From Deinococcus marmoris DSM 12784 (lineage in GTDB: Bacteria; Deinococcota; Deinococci; Deinococcales; Deinococcaceae), in assembly GCF_000701405.1 (NCBI RefSeq), contig NZ_JNIV01000022.1:1-52828 (forward strand): DNA of 52,828 nt. Direction: 5' to 3'. A program made the position numbers and the translations under genes. Of the stretch, positions 6,405 through 14,659 are shown one piece after another (the first letter of the stretch is position 1; each line of letters begins with the position of its first letter). Below the pieces are notes generated by a model, which saw only the letters and a program-made list of their open reading frames with translations, did not search any database and was not told where the DNA came from.

Positions 6405-6956
6405 CTAGTTCGGCCCACCGTCAGATTCGGCATGGTCCCGGCGACTGGGCTGGACATCGATGGTTCGCAGGGCCTGGAGCTTCTCCGCCTGGCGCTCCTG
6501 AATGGCCTGACGGGCGTCATGGCTGATCTGCACGATGTGGTTGATATTCACGGTCTGTTCCACCTTCCTGAATTCGCCGTACTGTTCGCGGTCCCAGGAC
6601 CGCATCAGGAATTCATTGGCCCGCACAGCGGCCATAGCGACCTTCGGATCGTCGTTGTTGGCGATGCGGTACATGTTCTCTTCCAATTTCAGCATCCGGG
6701 TACGGGTCATGAACTTGATCACGGCGTCATTGAAGGCCGGGTACTCGTCGCGCCAGCGCCAGATGGTGGCAAGGCTGACCCCGCTGGACTTGCTGGCCGG
6801 GTTGATCATGCCCTCACTCTGGAGATGCTGGAGAAACGAGGTCATGCGCTCGTTGCGGCTGCGCTGCGCTGGCGTCCAATCGGCGGGATCGCCGGGGCAG
6901 AAGGCCAGCGGGGCCTGCTCATCGGGGGAAAGAGTCATGCTGCCATGCTGCCGCAT
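6405..6956 (-). CDS. Phage terminase small subunit-like protein
   Basis: A 183-aa protein with a helix-turn-helix at about residues 55-75 (KSSGVSLATIWRWRDEYPAFNDAV). A helical oligomerisation region with NDDPKVAMAAVRANEFLMRSWDREQYGE follows, and the C-terminal part is polar. This layout and the wording of both blocks match small terminase-like HTH proteins that recognise phage packaging sites; the match is by family pattern, not exact. No large terminase, portal or capsid gene is nearby. In phage satellites a lone TerS redirects the helper phage packaging machinery, which would fit this element. ATG 6956 is used; ATG 6938 is possible, and neither has a clear ribosome site. A transposon-type HTH regulator is the alternative. 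Confidence 0.55.
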   Translation of the reverse strand: MRQHGSMTLSPDEQAPLAFCPGDPADWTPAQRSRNERMTSFLQHLQSEGMINPASKSSGVSLATIWRWRDEYPAFNDAVIKFMTRTRMLKLEENMYRIANNDDPKVAMAAVRANEFLMRSWDREQYGEFRKVEQTVNINHIVQISHDARQAIQERQAEKLQALRTIDVQPSRRDHAESDGGPN

Positions 6957-7063
6957 GGCTTGCTGGTGGTTGGCACGCTTGAGGCGGGGCCACCTATAGG
7001 CAGAAAATCAGCGGTGAAAAGTCTGAGGGCATCATGATGGGGACAGGGGCACCGGGGTCTGAA

Positions 7064-7083
7064 GGTGGGGTACCCGCCCCACC
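7064..7083 (-). terminator. Hairpin between secreted-protein gene and terS-like gene
   Basis: GGTGGGG (7064-7070) and CCCCACC (7077-7083) form a 7-bp stem with a 6-base loop. It lies downstream of the secreted-protein gene on the minus strand. There is no T-run, so terminator function is uncertain. The rest of 6957-7196 shows no gene. Confidence 0.35.
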
Positions 7084-7196
7084 CTCTCTTGTCGCTCGGC
7101 GAGTGACGCCCTGAGACCTGCGGGGCAGACGTCAGAGAGTTCAGTGAAGCAGCGGACGATGGGCATGTCCCCCACGATCATAAGAGGCAGGGTGTA

Positions 7197-7643
7197 TCAG
7201 GGGTTCGCGCAGGCCACCCGCAGGGCGTTGGGATCAATAGCCCGGAGGAGGTTCCGGTTGGCGCTGACCCGGTTGGCACCGGAGGCGCGCAACGCGTCGA
7301 CGATCTTCGGAGTTGGCCGGTAGTTGAAGGCGGTGAACATGGAAATAAGATCCGGATCTGCGGCCAGAATGTACGGAGCACTTGAGGTGTACGGGTTGAA
7401 GGCGCTGGAGCTGCTGTACTCGCTGCCGTAGGAGCCGTACTTGTTGAAGATGCTGGAGCCGTTGTACTCGCTCCCGTATTTGCCGAACGCGTTAGAGATG
7501 CTGAGGTTGTCATATGAGCCGTTGCACGTGCCCAGAAAGGTGCCGTCAGCGGCGACGATCAAGGCACCGCGTAGTGGGCCGGCGGATGCAGCGCTGGTAA
7601 TAAGGAGAGCGAATAGAGCTGTGGCAGGACGGATGTTTTGCAT
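7197..7643 (-). CDS. Secreted protein with KYGS-Y repeats
   Basis: A 148-aa protein with a Sec signal peptide (MQNIRPATALFALLITSAASA, cleavage after about residue 21). The mature part has serial KYG-type motifs: AFGKYGSEYNGSSIFNKYG, then SYGSEYSSSSAFNPYTSSAP, about residues 51-91. I recall this FNKYG-YGS-YS pattern from small secreted proteins of unknown function in several bacteria. A charged helical C-terminus follows. ATG 7643 has GGAGG at good spacing on the minus strand (7649-7653). It may be a cargo or exclusion-type gene of the element, but no function can be assigned. Confidence 0.75.
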   Translation of the reverse strand: MQNIRPATALFALLITSAASAGPLRGALIVAADGTFLGTCNGSYDNLSISNAFGKYGSEYNGSSIFNKYGSYGSEYSSSSAFNPYTSSAPYILAADPDLISMFTAFNYRPTPKIVDALRASGANRVSANRNLLRAIDPNALRVACANP

Positions 7644-7856
7644 ATGAGCCTCCAGCTAGATTGTCCTATATCGGGCTGGCTGGCATTGCCGTACATGTGG
7701 TCCCGACAAGCGGGCGAGGGACTAACCTACCTGTATGGCAATCGAGTCCCTCATACAAACGGTTCTTACTTTGGCCAGCGTTGTCGCTGCTGGTCTGCGG
7801 CTGGGCACTGAAGGCGAAGTGGGGCAGAGGCACTTTCCCAAGATTAAAATTGACGG

Positions 7857-8114
7857 ATGTTGAATGTGCAAAGAGTGATAGTAGTTCTGGGCGTGATTGC
7901 AGCTCTTGGGACCGCATTCATCTGGCCGCCTGTATATGTACAAGTTAACGGCACTCGTCTCAACATGGACCAATGCATAGATGGTGGCGGCGAAAGGGTA
8001 CGCCGTGATTGCCTTGAACTTGCAAATCCTGATGGGAGCTTGCTATTGGCCTACTTGGTGGTTATTGCCGGAGCAACGGCTGCACTGGCTTATGCCACTC
8101 GCCCACACACCTAA
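7857..8114 (+). CDS. Small two-pass membrane protein
   Basis: An 85-aa protein with a hydrophobic N-terminal helix (VIVVLGVIAALGTAFIW), a short loop containing two cysteines (MDQC, RRDC) and a second hydrophobic helix (SLLLAYLVVIAGATAALAYA). No family is recognised. Support for coding comes from a TAAAAT box at 7845-7850 that ends 6 bases before ATG 7857, the leaderless layout seen elsewhere in the window. The local DNA is less GC-rich than its surroundings, suggesting recent transfer with the element. A longer frame on the opposite strand is less convincing. Confidence 0.55.
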   Translation: MLNVQRVIVVLGVIAALGTAFIWPPVYVQVNGTRLNMDQCIDGGGERVRRDCLELANPDGSLLLAYLVVIAGATAALAYATRPHT

Positions 8115-8200
8115 TCATCGGCATCTCGATGTGCAGTCGAAGGCCAGCAGCAGAGAGGGCAGGATAGTCACGCCGTCAACCGACTCAAGCCCAGAGCCGA

Positions 8201-8234
8201 GCGGGCGGCCCCACCACTCGAAGGGGCCGCCCGC
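8201..8234. terminator. Strong bidirectional hairpin
   Basis: GCGGGCGGCCCC (8201-8212) and GGGGCCGCCCGC (8223-8234) form a perfect 12-bp stem with a 10-base loop between two convergent genes (stop at 8114 on the plus strand, stop at 8247 on the minus). No T-run is visible, but position and strength fit a shared terminator. Confidence 0.7.
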
Positions 8235-8246
8235 TGGTGTTGCTGG

Positions 8247-8582
8247 TCAGCCTGCGCCCAATGCCTCACGGATCACGGCGTCACCACTGTCGAAGGCGTC
8301 ACCGGAACCGCGATACCGCGCGCCGTCAGGATGCCAGTACATTCCTTCAACCGACAGAACGGCACTCAGGGCGCTGTCAGACACCCCCGCCGCGTTCCAA
8401 TGTCGCGCCCAGTCAAGCACCGTCGAATAGATCAAGGCGTGAAGGTGCTGACCGGCGGCGTCCTCCAGTGCTTCGCGGGTGGCACATGTCGGACAGGTAT
8501 AGGGGCGGCCCATCTGTATGACTGGCAGAGCGGGAACCGGTGCGGGGCAAGAGTCACAGGTGGTCAGGATCAGTGTGGTCAT
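8247..8582 (-). CDS. Hypothetical protein with zinc-ribbon-like N-terminus
   Basis: A 111-aa protein with two CxxC pairs (C9/C12 in TCDSCP and C30/C33 in TCPTCA), which probably bind zinc. The C-terminal part is helical and acidic (residues 37-111) with LDWARHWNAAGVSDSALSAVL. The start ATG 8582 has GGAGG seven bases upstream. It precedes no coupled gene directly, but lies 50 bases downstream of the 145-aa gene in the same direction, so the two probably form an operon. Function unknown. Confidence 0.6.
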   Translation of the reverse strand: MTTLILTTCDSCPAPVPALPVIQMGRPYTCPTCATREALEDAAGQHLHALIYSTVLDWARHWNAAGVSDSALSAVLSVEGMYWHPDGARYRGSGDAFDSGDAVIREALGAG

Positions 8583-8632
8583 CGGGCAACCTCCAGGGGG
8601 AAAGGTGGGGGCGCGGTGGCCCCCAGTCGGGT

Positions 8633-9070
8633 CTAGGCGGCGAAGGCGCGGGCGGCGGGGTACAGAGTGGACAGGTGCGCCCAGACGGTGCGGGCCTCGC
8701 CTTCCGTCAGGTCTGCAAGGCTAAGCAGCGGGGACCACTCCCCCAGCGCGGCGGCGGCGAAGGCGTAGTGCTGGGCGTGGGAGAGGCCCACCTTCCCCAT
8801 GATCCGGTGCAACTCGCAGGCGCGGCCCTTGCCGATGGTGGGCGGCGTGTCCAGAACTTCGGCGGTCACGGTGAGGCGGTCAGCGCCGGACAGGGTGCGG
8901 GCGGCGGCGAGTACGTCCACCGGCTGCCCGTCCACAGTGGCCGTGAAGCCGGTGGCGGTGCGGGTCATGGTCACGGTGTAGGTGGCCGTGCCTGTGACCA
9001 CGCTGCACTCTCTGTAGGTGGTGTGGGCCTTCCAGGTGCGGCTCATGGTGCGGGGTGCGGTAGTGTTCAT
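8633..9070 (-). CDS. Hypothetical protein, 145 aa
   Basis: An unrecognised protein. The N-terminal half (residues 1-70) is threonine-rich and beta-like (TATYTVTMTRTATGFTATVDG). The C-terminal half is helical (KVGLSHAQHYAFAAAALGEW, LTEGEARTVWAHLSTLYPAA). ATG 9070 follows AGGAG on the minus strand. It is divergent from the toxin-antitoxin operon, and the roughly 145-base gap between them contains the inverted repeat at 9151-9172, so the two units may share regulation. It probably forms a short operon with the zinc-ribbon gene downstream. Confidence 0.55.
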   Translation of the reverse strand: MNTTAPRTMSRTWKAHTTYRECSVVTGTATYTVTMTRTATGFTATVDGQPVDVLAAARTLSGADRLTVTAEVLDTPPTIGKGRACELHRIMGKVGLSHAQHYAFAAAALGEWSPLLSLADLTEGEARTVWAHLSTLYPAARAFAA

Positions 9071-9150
9071 CTTGCTCCTTAACTCAGGTGGGGAGTCAGG
9101 TGGGGACGCTTTTTCTTAGTCGGAGTGGCGTCCCTTCTCTGCTGCCCTAA

Positions 9151-9172
9151 TAGTACAGCTTTCTATGTACTA
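9151..9172. promoter_or_regulatory. Inverted repeat, candidate antitoxin operator
   Basis: TAGTACA (9151-9157) and TGTACTA (9166-9172) are a perfect 7-bp inverted repeat with an 8-base spacer, 44 bases before the antitoxin start in an AT-rich intergenic region. Toxin-antitoxin operons are usually autorepressed by the HTH antitoxin at such palindromes. A TACTGT -10-like box sits at 9204-9209. Confidence 0.55.
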
Positions 9173-9215
9173 TGTCAACTATAGATAGACCTCTCTTGTG
9201 TGGTACTGTCTACGC

Positions 9216-9590
9216 ATGACTATGACTGAGAACGGGGTGAACTGGCGCGTGGGTGAAGTGCTGCGCGAGCATGGGCTGACCGCGTACAAGCTGGCCGCAG
9301 AGCTGAGCGGCAAGGTCAACAGAAACAGCGTTTACGCCATCGCGCGGGGCGATACCGAACGGGTAGACCGCTCTACTCTGGCGGCGCTGCTAGATGCTTT
9401 GAAGACCCTTACCGGGCAGGCGTACACCGTGGCCGATCTGCTGGAATACGCGCCCACTGAAGAAGATACGGAAGAGACAGCGGCAGTCCTGGCAGACCAC
9501 CCGGACATCCTTGAGCGCATGCGGGGGCTGGAAGCAGGAGAGTCAAAGCTGATCCCCTGGCAGGACGTGAAGGCTGAACTGAGCCTGTGA
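9216..9590 (+). CDS. Antitoxin, XRE-type HTH
   Basis: A 124-aa antitoxin. Residues 10-75 form a Cro/CI-type HTH (VGEVLREHGLTAYKLAAELSG, NRNSVYAIARGDTERVDRSTLAALLDAL). The C-terminal segment (PDILERMRGLEAGESKLIPWQDVKAEL) resembles the toxin-binding tail of RelB/Phd-type antitoxins. The open frame begins at GTG 9198, but ATG 9216 lies 6 bases after TACTGT and is preferred. It overlaps the toxin start by 4 bases (GTGA), the typical antitoxin-first arrangement. It should neutralise the toxin and repress the operon, probably stabilising the integrative element. Confidence 0.82.
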   Translation: MTMTENGVNWRVGEVLREHGLTAYKLAAELSGKVNRNSVYAIARGDTERVDRSTLAALLDALKTLTGQAYTVADLLEYAPTEEDTEETAAVLADHPDILERMRGLEAGESKLIPWQDVKAELSL

Positions 9591-9907
9591 CCCGCCCAGA
9601 CCTCTTCACGGTCATCTTGACCGCTGATGCTCGCGCCGATCTGCTGGACATCTCTGATCAGCGCACCGTGAAGGCCATCGGAAAGCAGATCGACGGCCTG
9701 GAAGTTGACCCGGATCAGAAGGGGAAGCAGCTCACCGGGCCACTCAAGAACTTTCGGAGCATCCGGGCTGCTGGCCAGCGATACCGGATCGTGTATCAGG
9801 TGGCAATGGACGCCGAAACGCGCGCTGTGGTGGTGGTAGTCATCGGCATACGGAAGGAAGGCGATAAGCGGGACGCCTACGCAGTGGCAGACAAGAGGGT
9901 GAAGTGA
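9587..9907 (+). CDS. RelE/ParE-superfamily toxin
   Basis: A 106-aa protein with the RelE/ParE fold pattern: ILTADARADLLDI at residues 10-22, GKQLTGPLKNFRSIRAAGQRYRIVYQV at about 44-70, then a beta strand VVVVVIGIRKEGD and a short basic tail. RelE members cut mRNA on the ribosome and ParE members poison gyrase; sequence alone does not separate them here, although the basic C-terminus and RSIRAAGQRYRIVY strand favour RelE. The GTG start is translationally coupled to the antitoxin. The toxin is followed by 200 bases without a gene that hold repeat module copy 3. Confidence 0.82.
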   Translation: MTRPDLFTVILTADARADLLDISDQRTVKAIGKQIDGLEVDPDQKGKQLTGPLKNFRSIRAAGQRYRIVYQVAMDAETRAVVVVVIGIRKEGDKRDAYAVADKRVK

Positions 9908-9933
9908 GGTCCAGTCAGAGAAACATCATTCGG

Positions 9934-10094
9934 CCCAAATCAACTGCTTAACCGGATGGTCTACCGCCTCCCCCACTCTGGTATGTAGCTGCACCTTTGC
10001 ACCAAATCATTTTTAGCGTGCTGGACAGCATGGAATTAGGGGCAGGGCAGTTTGCACCAAATCAAGTTTTGCACCAATAGACGGGGCACCAAAC
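9934..10094 (+). repeat. Repeat module copy 3, upstream of integrase
   Basis: CCAAATCA occurs at 9935-9942, 10002-10009 and 10057-10064, with degenerate CACCAA units near 10073 and 10088. AGCGTGCTGGACAGCAT at 10015-10031 matches the copy-2 core AGCGTGTCAGACAGCAT (4153-4169) at 14 of 17 positions. Spacing between the CCAAATCA unit and the core (5 bases here, 4 in copy 2) is conserved. This copy fills the gap between the toxin and the integrase gene and may include the integrase control region. Confidence 0.75.
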
Positions 10095-10106
10095 GAGGTT
10101 GACCGC

Positions 10107-11327
10107 ATGGCGAAAAAAACAGAGCAACCCACGGTGAAGCGGGGCAATGGGCGCGGCAGTGTCCGGCGCTTGCCTTCGGGGCGCTGGCAATGGCGGGCCA
10201 GTATCGAGCTGTCGAATGGGGAGCTGGTGCGGGTGGCCGGAACGGTTGACACCAAAACCGAGGCAGAAGAGGCCCTCAGCCGTGCCAGGACGGACGCGGC
10301 GCGCGGTCAGTTCACCATGACGGAGAAGACCACGCTGGGCGAGTATCTGGAGGCGTGGCACGCGGTCAAGAAACAGAGTCAGGCGGCGACGTATGCCCGC
10401 AGTCACGAAAGCATGATGAACGTCCACATCCTGCCCAGCCTGGGCAGACGCCGCCTATCGACGATCACGCCGCGCGACCTTGAATCCTTCTATGCCGGAC
10501 TGACTTATCAGGACGCGCGGCGCGGCGAAGGATTGAAGGGCGTCAAGCCACTGGGCGATTCCATGAAGCGGCTCATTCACAACATGCTGTACCAGATGTT
10601 CTCGGAAGCGGTGCGGCATGGCGACCTGCCCCGGAATCCGGCAGACGTGGCGCGACCCAAATACACGCGGGAAGCGGCGCGCGAAGTGACAGTGAAGGCG
10701 TGGACAGAAGAAGAGGCTGGAAGGTTCTACGCGGTGGCCAGACGTGACCAGCGCGGCACGCCCTTCTGCTTCATGCTGGCGACTGGCCTACGGATCGGGG
10801 AGGCCCTGGGCTTGCGCTGGGAGAATGTAGAGCTGGGCGAGGCATCTGCCGCCGTCCATATCAGAGAAAGTCTGGTTAGCGTCAATGGGCACGCGCACCG
10901 GACCACACCCAAAACAGCCCGGTCCCGCCGGACGGTGCGCGTGGCTGGGGACGCCCTGGCGATCCTCAAGGAACAGCCGCAGAAGGTGGCCCTGGATATG
11001 GAAGCCCAGGCCGCCCGATACGCCCCCAGTGACGCCGTATTCACGAACTCGAAGGGTGGGGCGATTCTGCCGGACACGGTGTATAGCTTCATGCGGCGGC
11101 TGTGCGCGGCGGCAGACGTGCCCTACAAAGGGACGCACGTTCTACGGCACAGCTTCATTTCAATCCAGGGGCAGCACGGGCGGCCCGTCGAGGTCATCTC
11201 TGCCCATGTGGGCCATGCCCGCGCGTCATTCACTCAGGACCGGTACAGGACGGTATTCGATAAGGAACGTGAGGCCCTGACGCTGGACTTTCCCGCACTC
11301 ATTCCAGACTCAGAAAGGACGCCATGA
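10107..11327 (+). CDS. int: Tyrosine recombinase / integrase
   Basis: A 406-aa phage-type integrase. The N-terminal part (residues 10-60) looks like an AP2-like arm-binding domain (GSVRRLPSGRWQWRASIELSNG). Residues 75-190 are the SAM-like core-binding domain. The catalytic domain has Arg229 in TGLRIGEALGL, His344 and Arg347 in HVLRHSF, His370 in HVGHA and the nucleophile Tyr380 in QDRY, so all key residues are present. ATG 10107 follows GAGG at a usable spacing. The gene lies against the right attachment site and points to it, the common layout for tRNA-integrating elements. It should integrate the element into tRNA-Phe and, with the HTH excisionase, excise it. Confidence 0.95.
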   Translation: MAKKTEQPTVKRGNGRGSVRRLPSGRWQWRASIELSNGELVRVAGTVDTKTEAEEALSRARTDAARGQFTMTEKTTLGEYLEAWHAVKKQSQAATYARSHESMMNVHILPSLGRRRLSTITPRDLESFYAGLTYQDARRGEGLKGVKPLGDSMKRLIHNMLYQMFSEAVRHGDLPRNPADVARPKYTREAAREVTVKAWTEEEAGRFYAVARRDQRGTPFCFMLATGLRIGEALGLRWENVELGEASAAVHIRESLVSVNGHAHRTTPKTARSRRTVRVAGDALAILKEQPQKVALDMEAQAARYAPSDAVFTNSKGGAILPDTVYSFMRRLCAAADVPYKGTHVLRHSFISIQGQHGRPVEVISAHVGHARASFTQDRYRTVFDKEREALTLDFPALIPDSERTP

Positions 11328-11334
11328 AAAACCC

Positions 11335-11371
11335 GTTGGGCACGCGTTGGGCATATGGGCCAGTTGGGCAC
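11335..11371 (+). other. Candidate integrase arm-type sites, right end
   Basis: GTTGGGCA units start at 11335, 11346 and 11363; the first two have the same 11-base spacing as the pair at 543-562. They lie between the integrase stop codon and the right attachment repeat. Confidence 0.6.
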
Positions 11372-11397
11372 GTTTCAAGCTGTCAAGACAAAAGGAA

Positions 11398-11420
11398 AAA
11401 ACCCCGTCTAGGACGAGGTT
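11398..11420 (-). terminator. tRNA operon terminator (element-borne copy)
   Basis: On the minus strand the tRNA-Phe 3' end is followed by AACCTCGTC-CTA-GACGGGGTT and a T-run, a rho-independent terminator. Its tRNA-proximal arm belongs to the 60-bp repeat, while the distal arm differs from the left copy, so the element supplies half of the terminator. Confidence 0.8.
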
Positions 11421-11471
11421 TAAACTTGGTGGCCAGAGCCGGACTTGAACCGGCGACCCAACGATTTTCAA
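11412..11471. repeat. Right attachment site (tRNA-Phe 3' half)
   Basis: 60 bp identical to 345-404. It runs from the tRNA terminator to the anticodon loop of the intact tRNA-Phe. The crossover probably occurred within or near the anticodon stem-loop at the 11471 side, because identity ends there. Confidence 0.93.
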
Positions 11472-11502
11472 TCGTTTGCTCTACCAGCTGAGCTATCCAG
11501 CC
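11427..11502 (-). tRNA. tRNA-Phe (GAA)
   Basis: The 76-nt cloverleaf is complete: acceptor GGCTGGA/TCTGGCC, D-arm GCTC/GAGC, anticodon stem AACGA/TCGTT with loop TTGAAAA (anticodon GAA), T-arm GCCGG-TTCAAGT-CCGGC, and an encoded CCA. It is the target of the integrative element and is restored by the element's own 3' half. It is cotranscribed downstream of tRNA-Asp (27 bases apart). Confidence 0.97.
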
Positions 11503-11529
11503 TTGCTTTCCCCGCAGGGGAGAAAACAG

Positions 11530-11605
<76 letters not shown>

Positions 11606-11662
11606 ATACTTTTTTCTGGTGCTTGATTGTCATTGTGCTGCCCACGAAAAGCAGCGGGGTTA

Positions 11663-11691
11663 AGGATAGCCGCGCTCTGGGAACTTGTCAA
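11663..11691 (-). promoter_or_regulatory. Promoter of the tRNA-Asp/tRNA-Phe operon
   Basis: On the minus strand TTGACA (11686-11691) is separated by exactly 17 bases from TATCCT (11663-11668), a near-consensus housekeeping-sigma promoter. It starts transcription about 50 bases before tRNA-Asp. Confidence 0.85.
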
Positions 11692-11733
11692 CAAGCACTA
11701 CAGTTCTGCCGGGCACATTTCCGCCGGGACAGC

Positions 11734-12495
11734 TCAGAACGGAACGGCCCGCACCGCCTGAAGCGCCACGTCGCCGGAGTCGCCGAGCATCAGTTCCAGG
11801 TACTCGCGGGCGTGCAGGGCGTCAATCATGGCGAAGCGGTGGTCCTGATCCAGCAGGATGGCGTCGTCGATCTGGGTGTGGCCGTAGACGCCGAATTCCA
11901 GACCTGCCATCTCCACGTATTCCGGCGTTTCACGGAACCAGCGTTTGGCGCTGCGGTCCGCGTAGAACAGATCGTCGTAATGCGTGTGGGCGGGCAGCGG
12001 CGAGACGTGGGCGAACTGGACTGCCCCCATCCGCAGTTCGCGGGGAAACCCGGCGATCCAGGTCCGCAGGTGTTCGGGCAGAAGCACGCCGCCGCGCTCG
12101 GGATCAAACTCCAGATGCACCAGACCGCCGCTGGTCCCCAGGGTGTAGCTGCCGTTCAACACGGCGTCGTCGTGGTTGCCCAGCAGGATGTGGACCGCGT
12201 GGGGCGCGGCGGCCTGATAGGCCCGCAGAAGTTCCAGATGCGCCGCCTGATTGCGCGCGGCCAGCAACAGATGTTCGGGGTCATACATGTCGAAGCGCGG
12301 CAGGCCGGTCAGCCGGGCATACTCGCCCTCGTTCTTGGGATGAACCAGATCCCCGATCAGCACCACCTGAAACAGTCCGGCCTGCACCGGGGGCGTCGGC
12401 AGGAACGCGCCGTCCACACAGCTCGCGGCGCGCAGGGCGGCCCACAGGGTTTCAAAATCGGCGTGTACGTCGCCAAAGGCCAGAAACTTACGCAT
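11734..12495 (-). CDS. Metallophosphoesterase (calcineurin-like)
   Basis: A 253-aa calcineurin-like phosphoesterase. The metal motifs are in order: GDVHAD (residues 8-13), VVLIGDLVH, ILLGNHDD, an AHVSPL histidine block and VYGHTQ near the C-terminus, so a two-metal active site is expected. The substrate is unknown; relatives hydrolyse phosphomonoesters, diadenosine polyphosphates or phosphoproteins. The frame begins at GTG 12504, but ATG 12495 (MRKFLAFGD) is the better start and has TAAACT at 12505-12510 just upstream. The protein has no signal peptide and should be cytoplasmic. It is a single gene converging on the tRNA operon promoter region. Confidence 0.85.
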   Translation of the reverse strand: MRKFLAFGDVHADFETLWAALRAASCVDGAFLPTPPVQAGLFQVVLIGDLVHPKNEGEYARLTGLPRFDMYDPEHLLLAARNQAAHLELLRAYQAAAPHAVHILLGNHDDAVLNGSYTLGTSGGLVHLEFDPERGGVLLPEHLRTWIAGFPRELRMGAVQFAHVSPLPAHTHYDDLFYADRSAKRWFRETPEYVEMAGLEFGVYGHTQIDDAILLDQDHRFAMIDALHAREYLELMLGDSGDVALQAVRAVPF

Positions 12496-12572
12496 CTGAA
12501 GCACAGTTTACCGGGCGTGAGGACCAATTGGGCACACCACCCGGCAGGCACGGCCTGAACATTCAGACATGG

Positions 12573-12608
12573 AAAATCCCCACCATCCAGAAGATTGGGG
12601 GGTGGGGA
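12573..12608 (-). terminator. Rho-independent terminator after the PPOX gene
   Basis: TCCCCACC (12577-12584) and GGTGGGGA (12601-12608) pair in an 8-bp stem. Read on the minus strand, the stem is followed by TTTT. It lies just downstream of the 12632-13129 gene. Confidence 0.75.
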
Positions 12609-12631
12609 ACAGCCTGGAGGCGAGGCCGGTC

Positions 12632-13129
12632 TTACAGATTGACGGTTTCGTTGTTGCCCATATCGCCACGTTTGCCGGTGACGGCACCCTTGGCCATCTC
12701 GTACAGGCCCTTGATCTTGCCGGGGCCTTCCCACAGCTCCGCACCGTGGGCACTGATCTTGATCAGTTGGACGTTGGGATCTTCCTTGCCGCCCTCGAAG
12801 TAGGTCTTGTAGAAGTCGCTCCACAGCTCGTCCAGCTTGGCGCGGTCCTCGACCAGTTCGGCGGTGCCGGTCAGGCTGACATAGTTGCTGTCATCGGGAT
12901 TGGAATAGCTGACGTTCACCTGCGGGCGCTGGCGCATGTCGTGGACGCCCTCGGTGTCCTTGCCGCCGATAAACCACAGGTCACCGTCGAACTCTACCTG
13001 CTGGGTGGTCATAGGGCGCGCGTGCATGTGGCCCTCATCGGTCACGGTGGTCAGCATGGCGAACTTGACGTCCTTGATGATGCCGGCAATATGTTTGATG
13101 GACTGTTCACGGGTCAGATCGTCGCTCAT
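12632..13129 (-). CDS. PPOX-family flavin-binding protein (general stress protein 26 type)
   Basis: A 165-aa protein of the pyridoxamine 5'-phosphate oxidase split-barrel family. It has FAMLTTVTDEGHMHARPMTTQQVEFDGDLWFIGGKDTEGV (residues 25-65), RPQVNVSYSNPDDSNYVSLTGTAELVED (73-100) and the C-terminal WEGPGKIKGLYEMAKGAVTGK typical of the general-stress-protein 26 branch. These proteins bind flavin nucleotides; the physiological reaction is not established. ATG 13129 (MSDDLTREQ) is chosen over the upstream GTG 13150 because the extension is arginine-rich and atypical. It is likely monocistronic, with a strong terminator 25 bases downstream. Confidence 0.85.
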   Translation of the reverse strand: MSDDLTREQSIKHIAGIIKDVKFAMLTTVTDEGHMHARPMTTQQVEFDGDLWFIGGKDTEGVHDMRQRPQVNVSYSNPDDSNYVSLTGTAELVEDRAKLDELWSDFYKTYFEGGKEDPNVQLIKISAHGAELWEGPGKIKGLYEMAKGAVTGKRGDMGNNETVNL

Positions 13130-13225
13130 AAGTCCGAGCCTGCCACGCACGGGCCAGGGGCTGTGGGAGTCCCCGCACCGTCTGAATAACAGGTCAAGAA
13201 ATTCGCTAGACGGGTTAAGCGAAGT

Positions 13226-14485
<1,260 letters not shown>

Positions 14486-14659
14486 TTCGCGAAGTATAAG
14501 CGCGCCGTGAAGGGATCAGGTTCAGATTGGAGCGGAGCTAAAAGGACTCGGCAACGTTCTATCTCTATGGATGTTCTGTCCACAGAGGGGTTGCGTTCAC
14601 CAAGGGATTCGGGCAATCGCCTCATGGGGGCGGCACTCCCACAGCACACAATGGGGGCC

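Larger units (their letters stand above)
405..11471. mobile_element. Integrative element in tRNA-Phe, phage-satellite-like
   Basis: The element is bounded by the 60-bp direct repeat at 345-404 and 11412-11471 and is about 11.07 kb long. Cargo from left to right: a 270-aa unknown, an excisionase-like HTH protein, a 56-aa unknown, a RepB-type primase, a RepA-type helicase, a TubC-docking-like protein, a 154-aa unknown, a nested Tn3-type cassette with DinB, a TerS-like protein, a secreted protein, a small membrane protein, two unknowns, a toxin-antitoxin pair and the integrase. The size, the int/xis/primase/terS set and the absence of structural phage genes match phage-inducible chromosomal islands. 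A plasmid-derived integrative element is the main alternative. No conjugation or relaxase gene was seen. Confidence 0.85.
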
